Assembly (NCBI GenBank): GCA_023266215.1
Contig: JAHFRQ010000002.1
Span: 259,158-323,157 of the forward strand
Source: Gammaproteobacteria bacterium
Lineage (GTDB): Bacteria; Pseudomonadota; Gammaproteobacteria; Coxiellales; Coxiellaceae
Length of the DNA: 64,000 nt
Direction: 5' to 3'
Positions 16,869 to 26,359 of this stretch are shown here, in pieces. The notes under the pieces were generated by a model that was not told the DNA's origin, ran no database searches, and saw only the letters and a program-made list of their open reading frames with translations. The translations under genes and the position numbers were made by a program. Each line of letters starts with the position of its first letter. Position 1 is the stretch's first letter.

Positions 16869-17483
16869 ATGACCTATCTTGAGCTTAGAAATGCTTTTAA
16901 AAACAGGCTGATTTTCTCTCTTGCTGAGATTCGCCTTTTTGAGACGCATTTTAATCTGATTCAACTATTACGTTGGCAAAAGGCAGGTTATATTCGAAAG
17001 ATTATTCGCGGCTGGTATGTATTTTCAGATACGCCCTTATCAGAAGAACTACTGATGTTTATGGCAAATAAAATTATCATACCCTCCTACGTTTCGCTTG
17101 AGTTTGCATTTTCGTTTTACCACTTAATTCCAGAAGGTGTATTTCAAATCACGTCGATCACATCTAAAAAAACACAACAATATAATTCCCTGGTCGCAAC
17201 TTTTCATTATCGCCATCTTAAGTCTGAGTTGATGTTTGGCTATCATCTTGAAACATATTCGCTTTCAAAAATATGTATCGCTGATTTAGAAAAAGCGATA
17301 TTGGATTTTTTATATTTGACGCCAGAAGCAGATAGTCATCATTATTTTGATGAAATGCGATTAAATGCCGACGTGTTGAAAAAACTAGATCTTGCTAAAT
17401 TAAATGTTTATTTAAAAATTTTTAATCACACAGAATTAATGCGACGCACAAAGAGGTTTTTAGATTATGTTAATGATCAATGA
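16869..17483 (+). CDS. abiEi: AbiEi antitoxin / transcriptional repressor
   Basis: About 204 residues from ATG 16869; ATG 16848 would add seven. An N-terminal winged-helix-type segment (LRWQKAGYIRKIIRGWYVFS) is followed by the AbiEi domain with YVSLEFAFSFYHLIPEG and ISDLEKAILD-like CIADLEKAILDFLY. AbiEi represses the operon and counters AbiEii without direct contact (type IV toxin-antitoxin). It overlaps the toxin gene. Confidence 0.85.
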   Translation: MTYLELRNAFKNRLIFSLAEIRLFETHFNLIQLLRWQKAGYIRKIIRGWYVFSDTPLSEELLMFMANKIIIPSYVSLEFAFSFYHLIPEGVFQITSITSKKTQQYNSLVATFHYRHLKSELMFGYHLETYSLSKICIADLEKAILDFLYLTPEADSHHYFDEMRLNADVLKKLDLAKLNVYLKIFNHTELMRRTKRFLDYVNDQ

Positions 17484-18237
17484 CATTGTTACATTTTATC
17501 CACAAAAATTGCATGTTTTTAAACGTTTTATATTGCGAGAATATCTTCAATATAAAATTTTAAATATTATTTATGCAAGTCAATATGGCAATAAACTTTC
17601 CTTTATTGGCGGAACAGCACTTCGTATTTTGTACGATAATCAAAGATTTTCAGAAGATTTGGATTTTGATAATTTAGGGTTAGATAAAAATGCCTTGAAA
17701 GATTTAACAAAAATGATTGAAAAAAACTTAATTGATGAAGGTTATAACGTTTCAATTCGAAATACACAGCACAATGCTTTTCGCTGTCGGATTAAAATTC
17801 CAACCTTGCTGTATGAAAATAATTTATCACCTCTAAAAGATGAGCAAATATTAATTCAGTTTGATACCGAACCTCAAAATTTTAAACATAAAACCGAAAT
17901 TAAATTGCTTAATAAATTTGATGTGCTGCAAAATATTGTGACATCACCGCTTGATGTACTTTACAGCCAAAAACTTTACGCAGCGTTTAATCGAAAACGC
18001 GTCAAAGGAAGAGATTTTTTTGATATTCTTTTCTTGTCGAACAAGACAAAGCCAAATTTTGATTATTTGAATTTAAAATTAAACATTAAAGATGAAAAGG
18101 CTTTAAAATTATATCTTAAAAAAGGCTGCAAGCTTGTTAACTTTAATGAAATAACCAACGATGTAAGACCATTTTTATTTAATCCTACTGATATTGAAAA
18201 AATTAAATTATTTCCGGATTGGATTGAGCAATGGTAA
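17467..18237 (+). CDS. abiEii: AbiEii nucleotidyltransferase toxin
   Basis: 256 residues of the AbiEii/DUF1814 family, which transfers nucleotides (GTP-dependent; related toxins modify tRNA ends) and gives abortive phage defence. Seen: FIGGTALRILYDNQRFSEDLDF (GG-T...R.S.DLDF metal and nucleotide site), LIQFDTE, the PLDVLYSQKLYAAFNRKRVKGRDFFDI block with the conserved Lys, Arg and Asp. ATG 17467 and ATG 17473 are both possible. Motifs look complete. Confidence 0.88.
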   Translation: MLMINDIVTFYPQKLHVFKRFILREYLQYKILNIIYASQYGNKLSFIGGTALRILYDNQRFSEDLDFDNLGLDKNALKDLTKMIEKNLIDEGYNVSIRNTQHNAFRCRIKIPTLLYENNLSPLKDEQILIQFDTEPQNFKHKTEIKLLNKFDVLQNIVTSPLDVLYSQKLYAAFNRKRVKGRDFFDILFLSNKTKPNFDYLNLKLNIKDEKALKLYLKKGCKLVNFNEITNDVRPFLFNPTDIEKIKLFPDWIEQW

Positions 18238-18303
18238 GAATGCTCATATCATGCATTGTAATAATTAGCTAAAATTAAATTAATAATCGACGAGAGTAAT
18301 TTT

Positions 18304-18807
18304 ATGTCCGAAATAAAAATATTTAATCAATGCTCACTTCAAGAACTTGCTGCACCAGAAGGCGTGTGTTTTGGTTGCGGACAGAAAAATGCAAAGGGTT
18401 TGCAAATTAAAAGCTATTGGGATGTTGATAACATACATGTGATTATGACGCACACACCGCATTCGCGTTATATCGGTTGGCCGTCACTTGTTTATGGTGG
18501 ATTAATTGCTTGTCTCGTTGATTGTCATAGCAATTGGACTGCGATGGCATATCATTTTCGTGCTGAAAATCGTGAACCAGGAACATCGCCGCGCATTGAT
18601 TGCGTGACTGGCACATTGGGTGTGAAATATATCAAGCCAACGCCAATGGGAGTGCCGTTGATACTCAAAGCGCGTGTTGAAGGTGAGATTTCAGGTAAGA
18701 CGCGTGTGTTATGTGAAGTATATGCTGGCGATACATTAACTGTTCTTGGGGATTCCATTTTCGTTCGTGTGGATGTAGGACATTTGGCGAGAACAGCGCA
18801 TGAATAA
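18304..18807 (+). CDS. Hotdog-fold thioesterase (PaaI-like)
   Basis: 167 residues with an N-terminal CFGCGQKNAKGLQIK block, then the hotdog helix region WPSLVYGGLIACLVDCHSNWTA (catalytic Asp/Glu region after HGG-like YGG) and strands GVKYIKPTPMGVPLILKARV and KTRVLCEVYAGD. Probably acts on an acyl-CoA or other thioester in the cytoplasm. It converges with the ATPase gene at 18829. Confidence 0.75.
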   Translation: MSEIKIFNQCSLQELAAPEGVCFGCGQKNAKGLQIKSYWDVDNIHVIMTHTPHSRYIGWPSLVYGGLIACLVDCHSNWTAMAYHFRAENREPGTSPRIDCVTGTLGVKYIKPTPMGVPLILKARVEGEISGKTRVLCEVYAGDTLTVLGDSIFVRVDVGHLARTAHE

Positions 18808-18828
18808 TAAAAGTCAGCCTGGCAAGGC

Positions 18829-20016
18829 TTATCGATAATCTTCTAACGACATCACGCGACACATAAATTCACTAAACAGAGGAACGGTAAAAGCCATGTC
18901 GCCATAGGCGGGACTGTAGATCATCCCCTTTTTAATTAAATTTGAGCGGATTTGAGCGAGATTTGAAACAGGCGTTTTGAGTATTTCTGCAATATCGCTG
19001 CTGCGAGTCGATTGATTATCCAGCTCAGCCATTGCGCGTAAATATTTTTTTTCAGTTGCGGTGAGCCGATCAAAACGAACACGGAAAAAATCTTCATCTA
19101 AATGTTGCGCTACAATGGGTGTTGCAGCTTGCACCGCTTGCAAATTAATGGGCGATTTTTTTGCAGAGTTCCAGCATTGATATCCCCATTCTTGGACAAA
19201 ATAAGGATAGCCTTGCGTTAAATTATAAATTTCATTTAATGCGTCTTGTGTGAATTTAACGCCGCTGGCTTTAACGGGATCTTGCAGCGCTAAGATAACA
19301 TCGGGTTTTGACAAAGGGCCAATAATTGGAAAACGAAATAATCGCTCAACATAAGATTTTGAATCACCCATTAGCGCTGGTAAATTGGGTAAACCTGCAC
19401 CCACCAAAACAAGCGGCAGTTGTTTTTGCTGCATTTTGTGCATTGCCATAATGAGCGCACTAATTTCTTGAGAATTAAAATATTGAATTTCATCAATTAA
19501 AATGGCAACACCGGTTTTTCTCTCTTGCGCAGCTTCTGCGATGGCAATAAATAAATAGGGCAGATCAATTTCAAGATCACCGCTATCAGCAGAACCAATT
19601 TCAGGATCAATGCCGATGCCAAATTCAACATCACCCACTTTAATTTTAATGGTATTAATAAAACTTTTTAAAACAGATAATGCTCTGCGTGCTTTATTTC
19701 CAGCATTAGCTACTCGACTTAAAGTGTAAAGTAGATTGCGCAATTGCGGAATCAGTATTGAAGCCAATGATTTATTTTCATGCGCTTCGATTAAGATGGG
19801 ATGATAGTTTTCTTGCTCAGCCAGCCGCGCGATTTCATTTAATAATACTGTTTTTCCAACACCGCGCAATCCCGTGAGTAAAAAACTTTTTTCGGAGCGC
19901 ATTTGCAAAACGCGCGCAAATAAAATTTTTCCATCTTCTAAAATTGCTTGGCGTCCGACTAATTCAGGTGGCGGAGACCCGGCGCCGGGTGAAAACGGAT
20001 TATTTTCTTTTTTCAT
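18829..20016 (-). CDS. AAA ATPase of the Orc1/Cdc6-STAND-like group
   Basis: 395 residues. An N-terminal PELVGRQAILED box precedes Walker A GLRGVGKTVLL; Walker B is VAILIDEIQY, sensor-1 LVLVGAGLPNLP, and the C-terminal winged helix is SSDIAEILKTPVSNLAQIRS. The family is common in bacteria and of unknown role, sometimes linked to conflict systems. It is divergent from mnmG with a 119-base shared upstream region, and is the second of three ATPase genes near origin-type genes. Confidence 0.8.
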   Translation of the reverse strand: MKKENNPFSPGAGSPPPELVGRQAILEDGKILFARVLQMRSEKSFLLTGLRGVGKTVLLNEIARLAEQENYHPILIEAHENKSLASILIPQLRNLLYTLSRVANAGNKARRALSVLKSFINTIKIKVGDVEFGIGIDPEIGSADSGDLEIDLPYLFIAIAEAAQERKTGVAILIDEIQYFNSQEISALIMAMHKMQQKQLPLVLVGAGLPNLPALMGDSKSYVERLFRFPIIGPLSKPDVILALQDPVKASGVKFTQDALNEIYNLTQGYPYFVQEWGYQCWNSAKKSPINLQAVQAATPIVAQHLDEDFFRVRFDRLTATEKKYLRAMAELDNQSTRSSDIAEILKTPVSNLAQIRSNLIKKGMIYSPAYGDMAFTVPLFSEFMCRVMSLEDYR

Positions 20017-20027
20017 GGTATTTTAAA

Positions 20028-20091
20028 TAATCTTAAGTTATGTCTAGTTATGTCAACTTTATAACATTATCTAACATAAGTACACATAACT
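20028..20091 (-). promoter_or_regulatory. Promoter and repeated AGTTATGT sites before the AAA ATPase
   Basis: On the minus strand TTGACA (20056-20051) is followed, 18 bases on, by GATTAT, giving a start close to the ATG at 20016. AGTTATGTC occurs on the plus strand at 20036 and 20046 (10-base phase), and ACATAACT, its inverse, at 20084. Probable repressor sites, also close to the mnmG start. Confidence 0.4.
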
Positions 20092-20135
20092 GATCCATTT
20101 GCCATCTGCGCAATTTTAAAGCATACTTTCGCCCT

Positions 20136-22019
20136 ATGAAAACCAATTCAAACAACACATTTGATGTCATCATCGTCGGTGGCGGGCACGCGGGAACCGA
20201 GGCGGCGCTTGCGTCCGCGCGGATGGGTGCACGCACGCTATTGTTAACGCATAACATTGAAACATTGGGACAAATGTCATGTAATCCAGCGATCGGCGGC
20301 ATCGGCAAAAGTCATTTGGTGCGAGAAATCGACGCCTTAGGTGGCATTATGGGAACAGCGGCAGATCATGCCGGGATCCAATTTAGAGTCTTAAATGCCA
20401 GCAATGGTCCTGCGGTTCGCGCAACGCGCGCGCAAGCAGATCGCGTTTTATATAAAGCTTTCGTTCGAAAAACATTAGAAAATCAGCCGAATTTGTTTAT
20501 TTTTCAGCAAGCTGTTGATGATTTAATGATTCAAAACGAAAAGGTCGCGGGCGTTAAAACGCAAATCGGATTAGAATTTTATGCTAAAGCAGTGGTCTTA
20601 ACGACAGGCACTTTTTTGGGCGGTGTGATTCATATTGGCTTGCAAAATCATTCAGGTGGAAGAGCGGGTGATCCGCCATCGATTGCGTTAGCTAAAAGAT
20701 TACGTGAGTTGCCATTTTGTGTCGGCCGTTTAAAAACGGGTACGCCACCGCGCATTGATAAACGCACGATTGATTTTTCAAAAATGATTGAGCAGCCGAG
20801 TGATAATCCAGCGCCTGTGATGTCTTATTTGGGAAAAACAACTGATCATCCCGAGCAAATCAGTTGCTACATCACGCGCACCAATGAAAAAACGCATGAC
20901 ATAATCCGAGCTGGTTTATCAGAATCCCCGATGTATTCTGGAAAAATTGATGGCGTCGGCCCGCGCTATTGTCCTTCGATTGAAGATAAAGTCGTGAGAT
21001 TTTCTGAAAGAAATTCGCACCAAATATTTTTAGAACCAGAAGGTTTAACGACCAATGAAATCTATCCCAATGGTATTTCAACAAGCTTATCATATAAAAC
21101 GCAGCTTGAATTTGTGCACAGTATTTCAGGCTTGGAAAATGCTTATATCACACGACCCGGTTACGCGATTGAATATGATTTTTTTGATCCTAAAGATTTA
21201 AAAAATTCTTTGGAAACAAAGTTTATTTCAGGCTTATATTTTGCAGGTCAAATTAATGGCACAACAGGTTATGAAGAAGCCGGCGCGCAAGGCTTAATTG
21301 CCGGAATCAATGCGGCGCTGCAAATTCAAGGCAAAGCATCATGGTGCCCTCAACGCAACGAAGCTTATATTGGTGTATTGATAGACGATTTAATTACATT
21401 GGGCACGAAAGAGCCCTATCGCATGTTTACGAGCCGCGCTGAATATCGTTTATTATTACGCGAAGACAATGCAGATTTAAGATTAACCCAAAAAGGCTTT
21501 GAATTAGGTTGCGTTGATCAGCATAGATATCAATTATTTTCACAAAAACGCGAATCCATCGAAACAGAAATCGTGCGATTAAAATCTGTTTGGATTCAAG
21601 CCGATTCAAAAGCCGCATCAGAATATCACGAAAAATATCAAACAAAATTAGAACGTGAATATAATTTATTTGAATTATTGCGTCGCCCTGAAACAAGCTA
21701 TTTAGATTTAATTGCATTGGAAAACGCAGATAACAATATTGATCCTATCGCAAGAGAACAAATTGAAATTCAAGCAAAATATGCTGGCTATATTGGCATG
21801 CAAGAAAAAGAAATTGCCAAACAAAAATATTTTGAAGATTTAATAATCCCTGAGCATTTTAATTATGACGAAGTGGCTAGTTTATCAACTGAAGTGCGTC
21901 ACAAATTAAAAAAAGTGTTACCCAAAACAATTGGTCAAGCCGGCAGAATTTCAGGTGTCACGCCCGCTGCGATCTCATTATTGCTTGTGTATTTAACCAA
22001 GATGAAAACGGCGGCTTGA
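20136..22019 (+). CDS. mnmG: tRNA uridine-5-carboxymethylaminomethyl(34) synthesis enzyme MnmG
   Basis: FAD enzyme that acts with MnmE on tRNA wobble U34. 627 residues, usual length. Seen: FAD motif [44 protein letters not shown], the C-terminal [14 protein letters not shown] and the helical tail ([22 protein letters not shown]). In many bacteria rsmG follows; here an ATPase gene and kup are in between. Confidence 0.97.
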   Translation: MKTNSNNTFDVIIVGGGHAGTEAALASARMGARTLLLTHNIETLGQMSCNPAIGGIGKSHLVREIDALGGIMGTAADHAGIQFRVLNASNGPAVRATRAQADRVLYKAFVRKTLENQPNLFIFQQAVDDLMIQNEKVAGVKTQIGLEFYAKAVVLTTGTFLGGVIHIGLQNHSGGRAGDPPSIALAKRLRELPFCVGRLKTGTPPRIDKRTIDFSKMIEQPSDNPAPVMSYLGKTTDHPEQISCYITRTNEKTHDIIRAGLSESPMYSGKIDGVGPRYCPSIEDKVVRFSERNSHQIFLEPEGLTTNEIYPNGISTSLSYKTQLEFVHSISGLENAYITRPGYAIEYDFFDPKDLKNSLETKFISGLYFAGQINGTTGYEEAGAQGLIAGINAALQIQGKASWCPQRNEAYIGVLIDDLITLGTKEPYRMFTSRAEYRLLLREDNADLRLTQKGFELGCVDQHRYQLFSQKRESIETEIVRLKSVWIQADSKAASEYHEKYQTKLEREYNLFELLRRPETSYLDLIALENADNNIDPIAREQIEIQAKYAGYIGMQEKEIAKQKYFEDLIIPEHFNYDEVASLSTEVRHKLKKVLPKTIGQAGRISGVTPAAISLLLVYLTKMKTAA

Positions 22020-22040
22020 ACTAAGTAAGCTGCTTCTCTA

Positions 22041-22138
22041 CTTGGGCCACTTATAGCACCATTATAAGTGGCCCAACTAAAGAACTTGACTTCCTACTTG
22101 GGCTGGATATAATGCCTTTATAAGTAGCCCAAGTAGGA
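22041..22138 (+). promoter_or_regulatory. Tandem palindromes and promoter before the DUF234 ATPase
   Basis: First palindrome: TTGGGCCACTTATA (22042-22055) with its inverse (22063-22076), 7-base loop. Second: TCCTACTTGGGCT (22092-22104) with its inverse (22126-22138). The two share CTACTTGGGC and TATAAGT cores, so one is a diverged copy of the other. TTGACT (22086-22091) and TATAAT (22108-22113), 16 apart, form a promoter whose -10 and start lie between the arms of the second palindrome. This strongly suggests repression by a dimeric protein. Confidence 0.65.
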
Positions 22139-22144
22139 ATACCC

Positions 22145-23578
22145 GTGATTATCGGCAGAACAACAGAACAAAAAAGGCTTGAAAGAGTATATCAGTCGAA
22201 AGAAGCTGAGTTTGTTGTTGTGGTTGGTCGCAGGCGCGTCGGCAAAACGTATTTGATCCGTGAGTTTTTTCAAAACAAGCCATGTCGATATTTTCATGCA
22301 ACAGGATTGCAGAAAGGGTCTTTAAAGCAGCAACTAGAAAAATTTGCAGAGGCATTATCTAAAACATTTTTTAACAATGTACCGCTTAAAGCAATTGAGA
22401 GCTGGAGTGAAGCGTTAAAATTACTACATCAACAAATCCTAATGACGAAGGAAAAAGTAATTGTATTTTTGGACGAGTTGCCCTGGATGGCGACCAGAAA
22501 ATCAGGACTATTACAAGAAATTGACTACCGCTGGAATCATGATTGGTCAGGCATGCCCAATGTTATTCTAATTGTGTGCGGTTCATCCGCATCGTGGCTT
22601 ATTGAAAAAATTATTTATGATACGGGCGGCCTGCATAACCGAGTTACTTGCCAAATTAATTTGCACCCATTTAGTCTTCTAGAGGCAAGTGAATATCTAA
22701 AAAATAATAAAATAAAATTAAATCATCAGCATATTTTATCGCTGTATATGGCATTGGGCGGTATACCCTATTATTTAAAATATGTGGAATCAGGATTAAC
22801 TGCAGAGCAAAATATACAAAAAATAATGTTTGAGAAGGAATCGGAATTAAAAGATGAGTTTGATAAATTATTTACTTCGTTGTTTAAAAAAGCTGATTTT
22901 TATATTGAATTGATAAAGTTAATATCGAAAAGAAAGCAGGGTATTAGCAGAGAAGAATTAAAAAAAAATACTTCTTTATCAAATGGGGGTGGCAGCTTAT
23001 CAAAACGCTTAAAAAATCTTTGCGATACCGGCTTTATCGAAGAATACGTTCCATGGGAACGTAGTGTTGGTGAATATTATAAGGTAATCGATGAATTTTG
23101 CTTATTTTATTTGCATTGGGTTGATTCTTCAAAAAATAAAAAATTTCCAAAAGATTATTGGATCGCGCAAAGTCAAAAACCCGCTTATCACGCTTGGGCT
23201 GGCTTATCGTTCGAGGCGGTTTGTGCAAAGCATGTTGACAATATTATTGATGCATTAAAAATAAAGGCAGATCGATATGGCGCATGGCGATTTGTGCCAA
23301 GAACCAAAATAGAAAATGGTGCACAGATTGATTTGGTGATTGATCGCAACGACAATGCGATGACAGTTTGCGAAATAAAATATACAAGCAAGCCATTTGC
23401 CATTGATAAACAGTATGCAGAAAAATTAAAAAGAAAAATAAAGATTTTTAAAAATAAAACGAATACCAAAAAACAGATTTTTCTATCCATGGTTTCAGCA
23501 AATGGTTTAGAAAAAACAATTTACTCAGAAGACATGGTTGATAGCGTCGTGACTTTGGGTGATCTTTTTAAGGGGTGA
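22145..23578 (+). CDS. ATPase of the archaeal-type AAA-DUF234 family
   Basis: 477 residues from a GTG start. Walker A GRRRVGKTYL, Walker B KVIVFLDELPW, sensor IVCGSSASWL, then a winged-helix region (GISREELKKNTSLSNGG) and a C-terminal DUF234 with a PD-(D/E)XK-like pattern (GAQIDLVIDR...VCEIKYT). Function unknown; the family is widespread in archaea and patchy in bacteria, suggesting transfer. Inserted between mnmG and kup/rsmG with its own operator-like region. Confidence 0.85.
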   Translation: MIIGRTTEQKRLERVYQSKEAEFVVVVGRRRVGKTYLIREFFQNKPCRYFHATGLQKGSLKQQLEKFAEALSKTFFNNVPLKAIESWSEALKLLHQQILMTKEKVIVFLDELPWMATRKSGLLQEIDYRWNHDWSGMPNVILIVCGSSASWLIEKIIYDTGGLHNRVTCQINLHPFSLLEASEYLKNNKIKLNHQHILSLYMALGGIPYYLKYVESGLTAEQNIQKIMFEKESELKDEFDKLFTSLFKKADFYIELIKLISKRKQGISREELKKNTSLSNGGGSLSKRLKNLCDTGFIEEYVPWERSVGEYYKVIDEFCLFYLHWVDSSKNKKFPKDYWIAQSQKPAYHAWAGLSFEAVCAKHVDNIIDALKIKADRYGAWRFVPRTKIENGAQIDLVIDRNDNAMTVCEIKYTSKPFAIDKQYAEKLKRKIKIFKNKTNTKKQIFLSMVSANGLEKTIYSEDMVDSVVTLGDLFKG

Positions 23579-23662
23579 ATTAAAATGGCTATGCTTCTAA
23601 CAGGCATATATGAAACCACGCGCTAATGCTTTATAATTCTCATTGCTTTCCAATTACCTACA

Positions 23663-25561
23663 GTGAATCCTAACGTGAATCGACCGATTATTGAAAAAGA
23701 AACGCTCTCGGCCTTATCTTTGGCGGCATTGGGCGTGGTTTATGGTGATATTGGAACGAGCCCGCTATATGCATTGCGCGAGTCGCTCTTAAACCTACCG
23801 ATCGATTTGTTTAATGTGTTGGGCGTGTTGTCCCTGATTTTTTGGGCATTAATTTTAGTGGTTTCAGTAAAGTATCTGTGGATTGTTCTGCGCGCAGACA
23901 ATGATGGCGAAGGCGGTATTTTAGCGTTGATGGCGCTTTTAAAAAATTCGAGCGGGAAAGAATTAAAATTTCTATTAATTATCGGTATTTTTGGCGCGGG
24001 TTTAATGCTGGGCGATGGCATGTTGACACCCGCGATTTCTGTTGTGAGTGCAGTTGAAGGTTTAAACGTCATTAATCCTATATTTCAGCACGGCGTTATC
24101 ATCATTTCTTTTGTGATTTTGTTTGGCCTTTTTCTTTTTCAATATATGGGCACTGCTCGAATTGGATTTACATTCGGCCCTATTATGTTGGTTTGGTTTG
24201 CGGTGATTGCTTTTTTAGGGGTTGCTCAAATTGTCCAAAATCCTATTGTGTTAAATGCGATGAACCCTTATTACGCAGTTCATTTTTTAATTCAAAGCGG
24301 ATGGCGCGGTTATGTTTTATTAGGCGGTGTATTTCTAGTGATGACAGGTGCTGAAGCGCTGTACGCTGATTTGGGACACTTTGGAAAGCAACCTATTCGA
24401 CACGTTTGGTTTTATATTGTATTACCCGGATTAGTTTTGAGTTACTTTGGACAAGGCGCTTATTTATTAACGCATCCGACTGCGATTGTAAACCCATTTT
24501 ATTTAATTGCGCCATCGTGGTTTTTAATTCCATTTGTGATATTGGCGACCATCGCAACAGTTATTGCTTCACAAGCAGTTATTTCAGCCACTTTTTCACT
24601 GACCAAGCAAGCGGTTCTGCTGGGACTGTATCCGCGATTGCCCATTATTCAAACGTCAGAATCTGAAAAGGGGCAGATATATGTGCCGCAAGTGAATACG
24701 GTTTTGGCAATCGGAACTCTGCTATTAATTGTCGCCTTTAAAACATCTAATAATTTAACGCATGCGTATGGCATCGCGGTGAATTTGCTGATGCTGCTCA
24801 CCACTATGCTTACTGCTTCTGCTGCTTATAAAATTTGGAAATGGAATATCGCGGTAGTATTAATAATATTTTCAGTTTTTCTTGCAATCGATGTATTGTT
24901 CCTGGGCGCTAATATTCAAAAAATTGCGACAGGTGGTTGGTTCCCCATTGCTTTTGCATTATTTTGTGCGATGGTGATGATCACCTGGAATAAAGGCATG
25001 GCTTATTTACGCAGCACTTATTATAATGAAAAGAACGATCTATCAAAAATATTAAAACAATTAAATTACCGCAGTATTAATAAATTACCACACTTAACCG
25101 CTATTTTTATTACAGATGTCTATGACCGAAGTGGCGGAAGCTTTTTGCATTTTTTAAAACTCAATCGCGCTATTCCTGAAAATATTTTAATTGTCAGCTA
25201 CAACGTTGAAAATACGCCCTATGTTTCAGTTGAAAATCGCTTTGAATTAGTGTGTCTTGATAAAAATATTTGCCAGCTGACGCTGCATTATGGATTTATG
25301 GATTTTGTATCCATTCCGCATTCGCTGAGTCTTGTGAATGAGCAAAAAATTCTGCCCTTTATTTTAAATGTTGAAACTGCTACTTATTTAATTGAAGTGC
25401 CCAACATAGTTGCTTCACGCAAGAAAAAATCGCCGCTGTTATACTGGCAAGAAAAACTATTCTCTTTTTTAATGCGAAATTACTCAACGAATATCAATAT
25501 CGAATTTTATCAATTGCCGTACAACCGAACCATTGCGATTGGGGCGTATTTTGTAATTTAA
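23663..25561 (+). CDS. kup: Low-affinity potassium uptake protein Kup
   Basis: Potassium:proton symporter in the inner membrane. 632 residues from GTG. Seen: GVVYGDIGTSPLYALRE in TM1, GDGMLTPAISVVSAVEG, TGAEALYADLGHFG and a soluble C-terminal domain of about 180 residues. It ends one base before the rsmG ATG, so the two are likely coupled. Confidence 0.95.
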   Translation: MNPNVNRPIIEKETLSALSLAALGVVYGDIGTSPLYALRESLLNLPIDLFNVLGVLSLIFWALILVVSVKYLWIVLRADNDGEGGILALMALLKNSSGKELKFLLIIGIFGAGLMLGDGMLTPAISVVSAVEGLNVINPIFQHGVIIISFVILFGLFLFQYMGTARIGFTFGPIMLVWFAVIAFLGVAQIVQNPIVLNAMNPYYAVHFLIQSGWRGYVLLGGVFLVMTGAEALYADLGHFGKQPIRHVWFYIVLPGLVLSYFGQGAYLLTHPTAIVNPFYLIAPSWFLIPFVILATIATVIASQAVISATFSLTKQAVLLGLYPRLPIIQTSESEKGQIYVPQVNTVLAIGTLLLIVAFKTSNNLTHAYGIAVNLLMLLTTMLTASAAYKIWKWNIAVVLIIFSVFLAIDVLFLGANIQKIATGGWFPIAFALFCAMVMITWNKGMAYLRSTYYNEKNDLSKILKQLNYRSINKLPHLTAIFITDVYDRSGGSFLHFLKLNRAIPENILIVSYNVENTPYVSVENRFELVCLDKNICQLTLHYGFMDFVSIPHSLSLVNEQKILPFILNVETATYLIEVPNIVASRKKKSPLLYWQEKLFSFLMRNYSTNINIEFYQLPYNRTIAIGAYFVI

Positions 25562-25562
25562 A

Positions 25563-26171
25563 ATGAAAAATAACACTGAATTCCTTCAAACAAACTTATC
25601 CAAAATAAATTTAAATTTATCAGATGAATCCTGCGCACAATTAATATTATTTTTAGAATTATTACTAAAGTGGAATAAAGCTTATAATCTGACAGCGATT
25701 ACTGATTTTGATAAAATGCTGACATATCATTTAATCGACAGCTTATCGATAGCAAATTATTTAAAAGGCGAAAAAATAATTGATGTGGGCAGTGGTGCAG
25801 GATTGCCGGGAATTCCATTAGCCGTTTATTTTCCTCAAAAACAATTTGTTTTATTGGATAGTGTCGGCAAAAAAACGAGATTTATAAGCCAAGCAGCGCG
25901 TGAATTAAAATTGCAAAATGTGACGGTTGTGCAATCACGCGCAGAAGAATATCAAACCGAAACCCGCTTTGATACAATGACAGCGCGAGCGGTCGGATCA
26001 TTGGATTATTTGATCGAGATTTCAACACATTTTCTGCAAACCAATGGGCGATTATGTGCAATGAAATCTGACAGCAACGCTGAAATCATTCCTGAAGGCG
26101 CAGAAGTGGTTTCGCTGAATGTGCCAGGAATTGTAGCACCAAGATCCTTGATTTTGATTGATTACCCCTAA
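25563..26171 (+). CDS. rsmG: 16S rRNA (guanine-527-N7)-methyltransferase RsmG
   Basis: 202 residues. SAM-binding motif IIDVGSGAGLPGIPLAV, KWNKAYNLTAI near the N-terminus, VVQSRAEE and MTARAVGSLDYLIE. Methylates G527 of 16S rRNA (streptomycin-related site). It precedes parA-parB as usual. A 33-base stretch at 25948-25980 recurs with four changes at 26298-26330 in the parA leader. Confidence 0.95.
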   Translation: MKNNTEFLQTNLSKINLNLSDESCAQLILFLELLLKWNKAYNLTAITDFDKMLTYHLIDSLSIANYLKGEKIIDVGSGAGLPGIPLAVYFPQKQFVLLDSVGKKTRFISQAARELKLQNVTVVQSRAEEYQTETRFDTMTARAVGSLDYLIEISTHFLQTNGRLCAMKSDSNAEIIPEGAEVVSLNVPGIVAPRSLILIDYP

Positions 26172-26205
26172 TTGAGAACGTGTGACTGGCCCGAACGTTT
26201 TTTCG

Positions 26206-26250
26206 ATATGTATCGATTTTTAGATACATGACTTGATTTAGATACATGAC
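26206..26250. promoter_or_regulatory. Repeated GATACATGAC sites upstream of parA
   Basis: TAGATACATGAC occurs at 26221-26232 and 26239-26250, and its near-inverse ATGTATCGA at 26208-26216. The repeated half-sites suggest a regulator-binding region between rsmG and parA. No match to the parS consensus was seen. Confidence 0.35.
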
Positions 26251-26359
26251 ATTGCAACGCATGACAGCATGAATTAGACGCCAAAATTGCGTTTTTAAAT
26301 ATCAAACCGAAATAGCCTTTGATACAATGAGCACCAGACAGTGCTCACAGGATGGCATC

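Noticed and set aside
20017..20135. Replication origin between the ATPase and mnmG
   Set aside because: The region is AT-rich with repeated AGTTATGT sites, but none fits TTATCCACA well; a promoter/operator explains it better.
26327..26359. Earlier ATG for parA
   Set aside because: It comes from a copied rsmG segment; GTG 26360 has a ribosome site and puts the P-loop at the normal distance. Not fully excluded.
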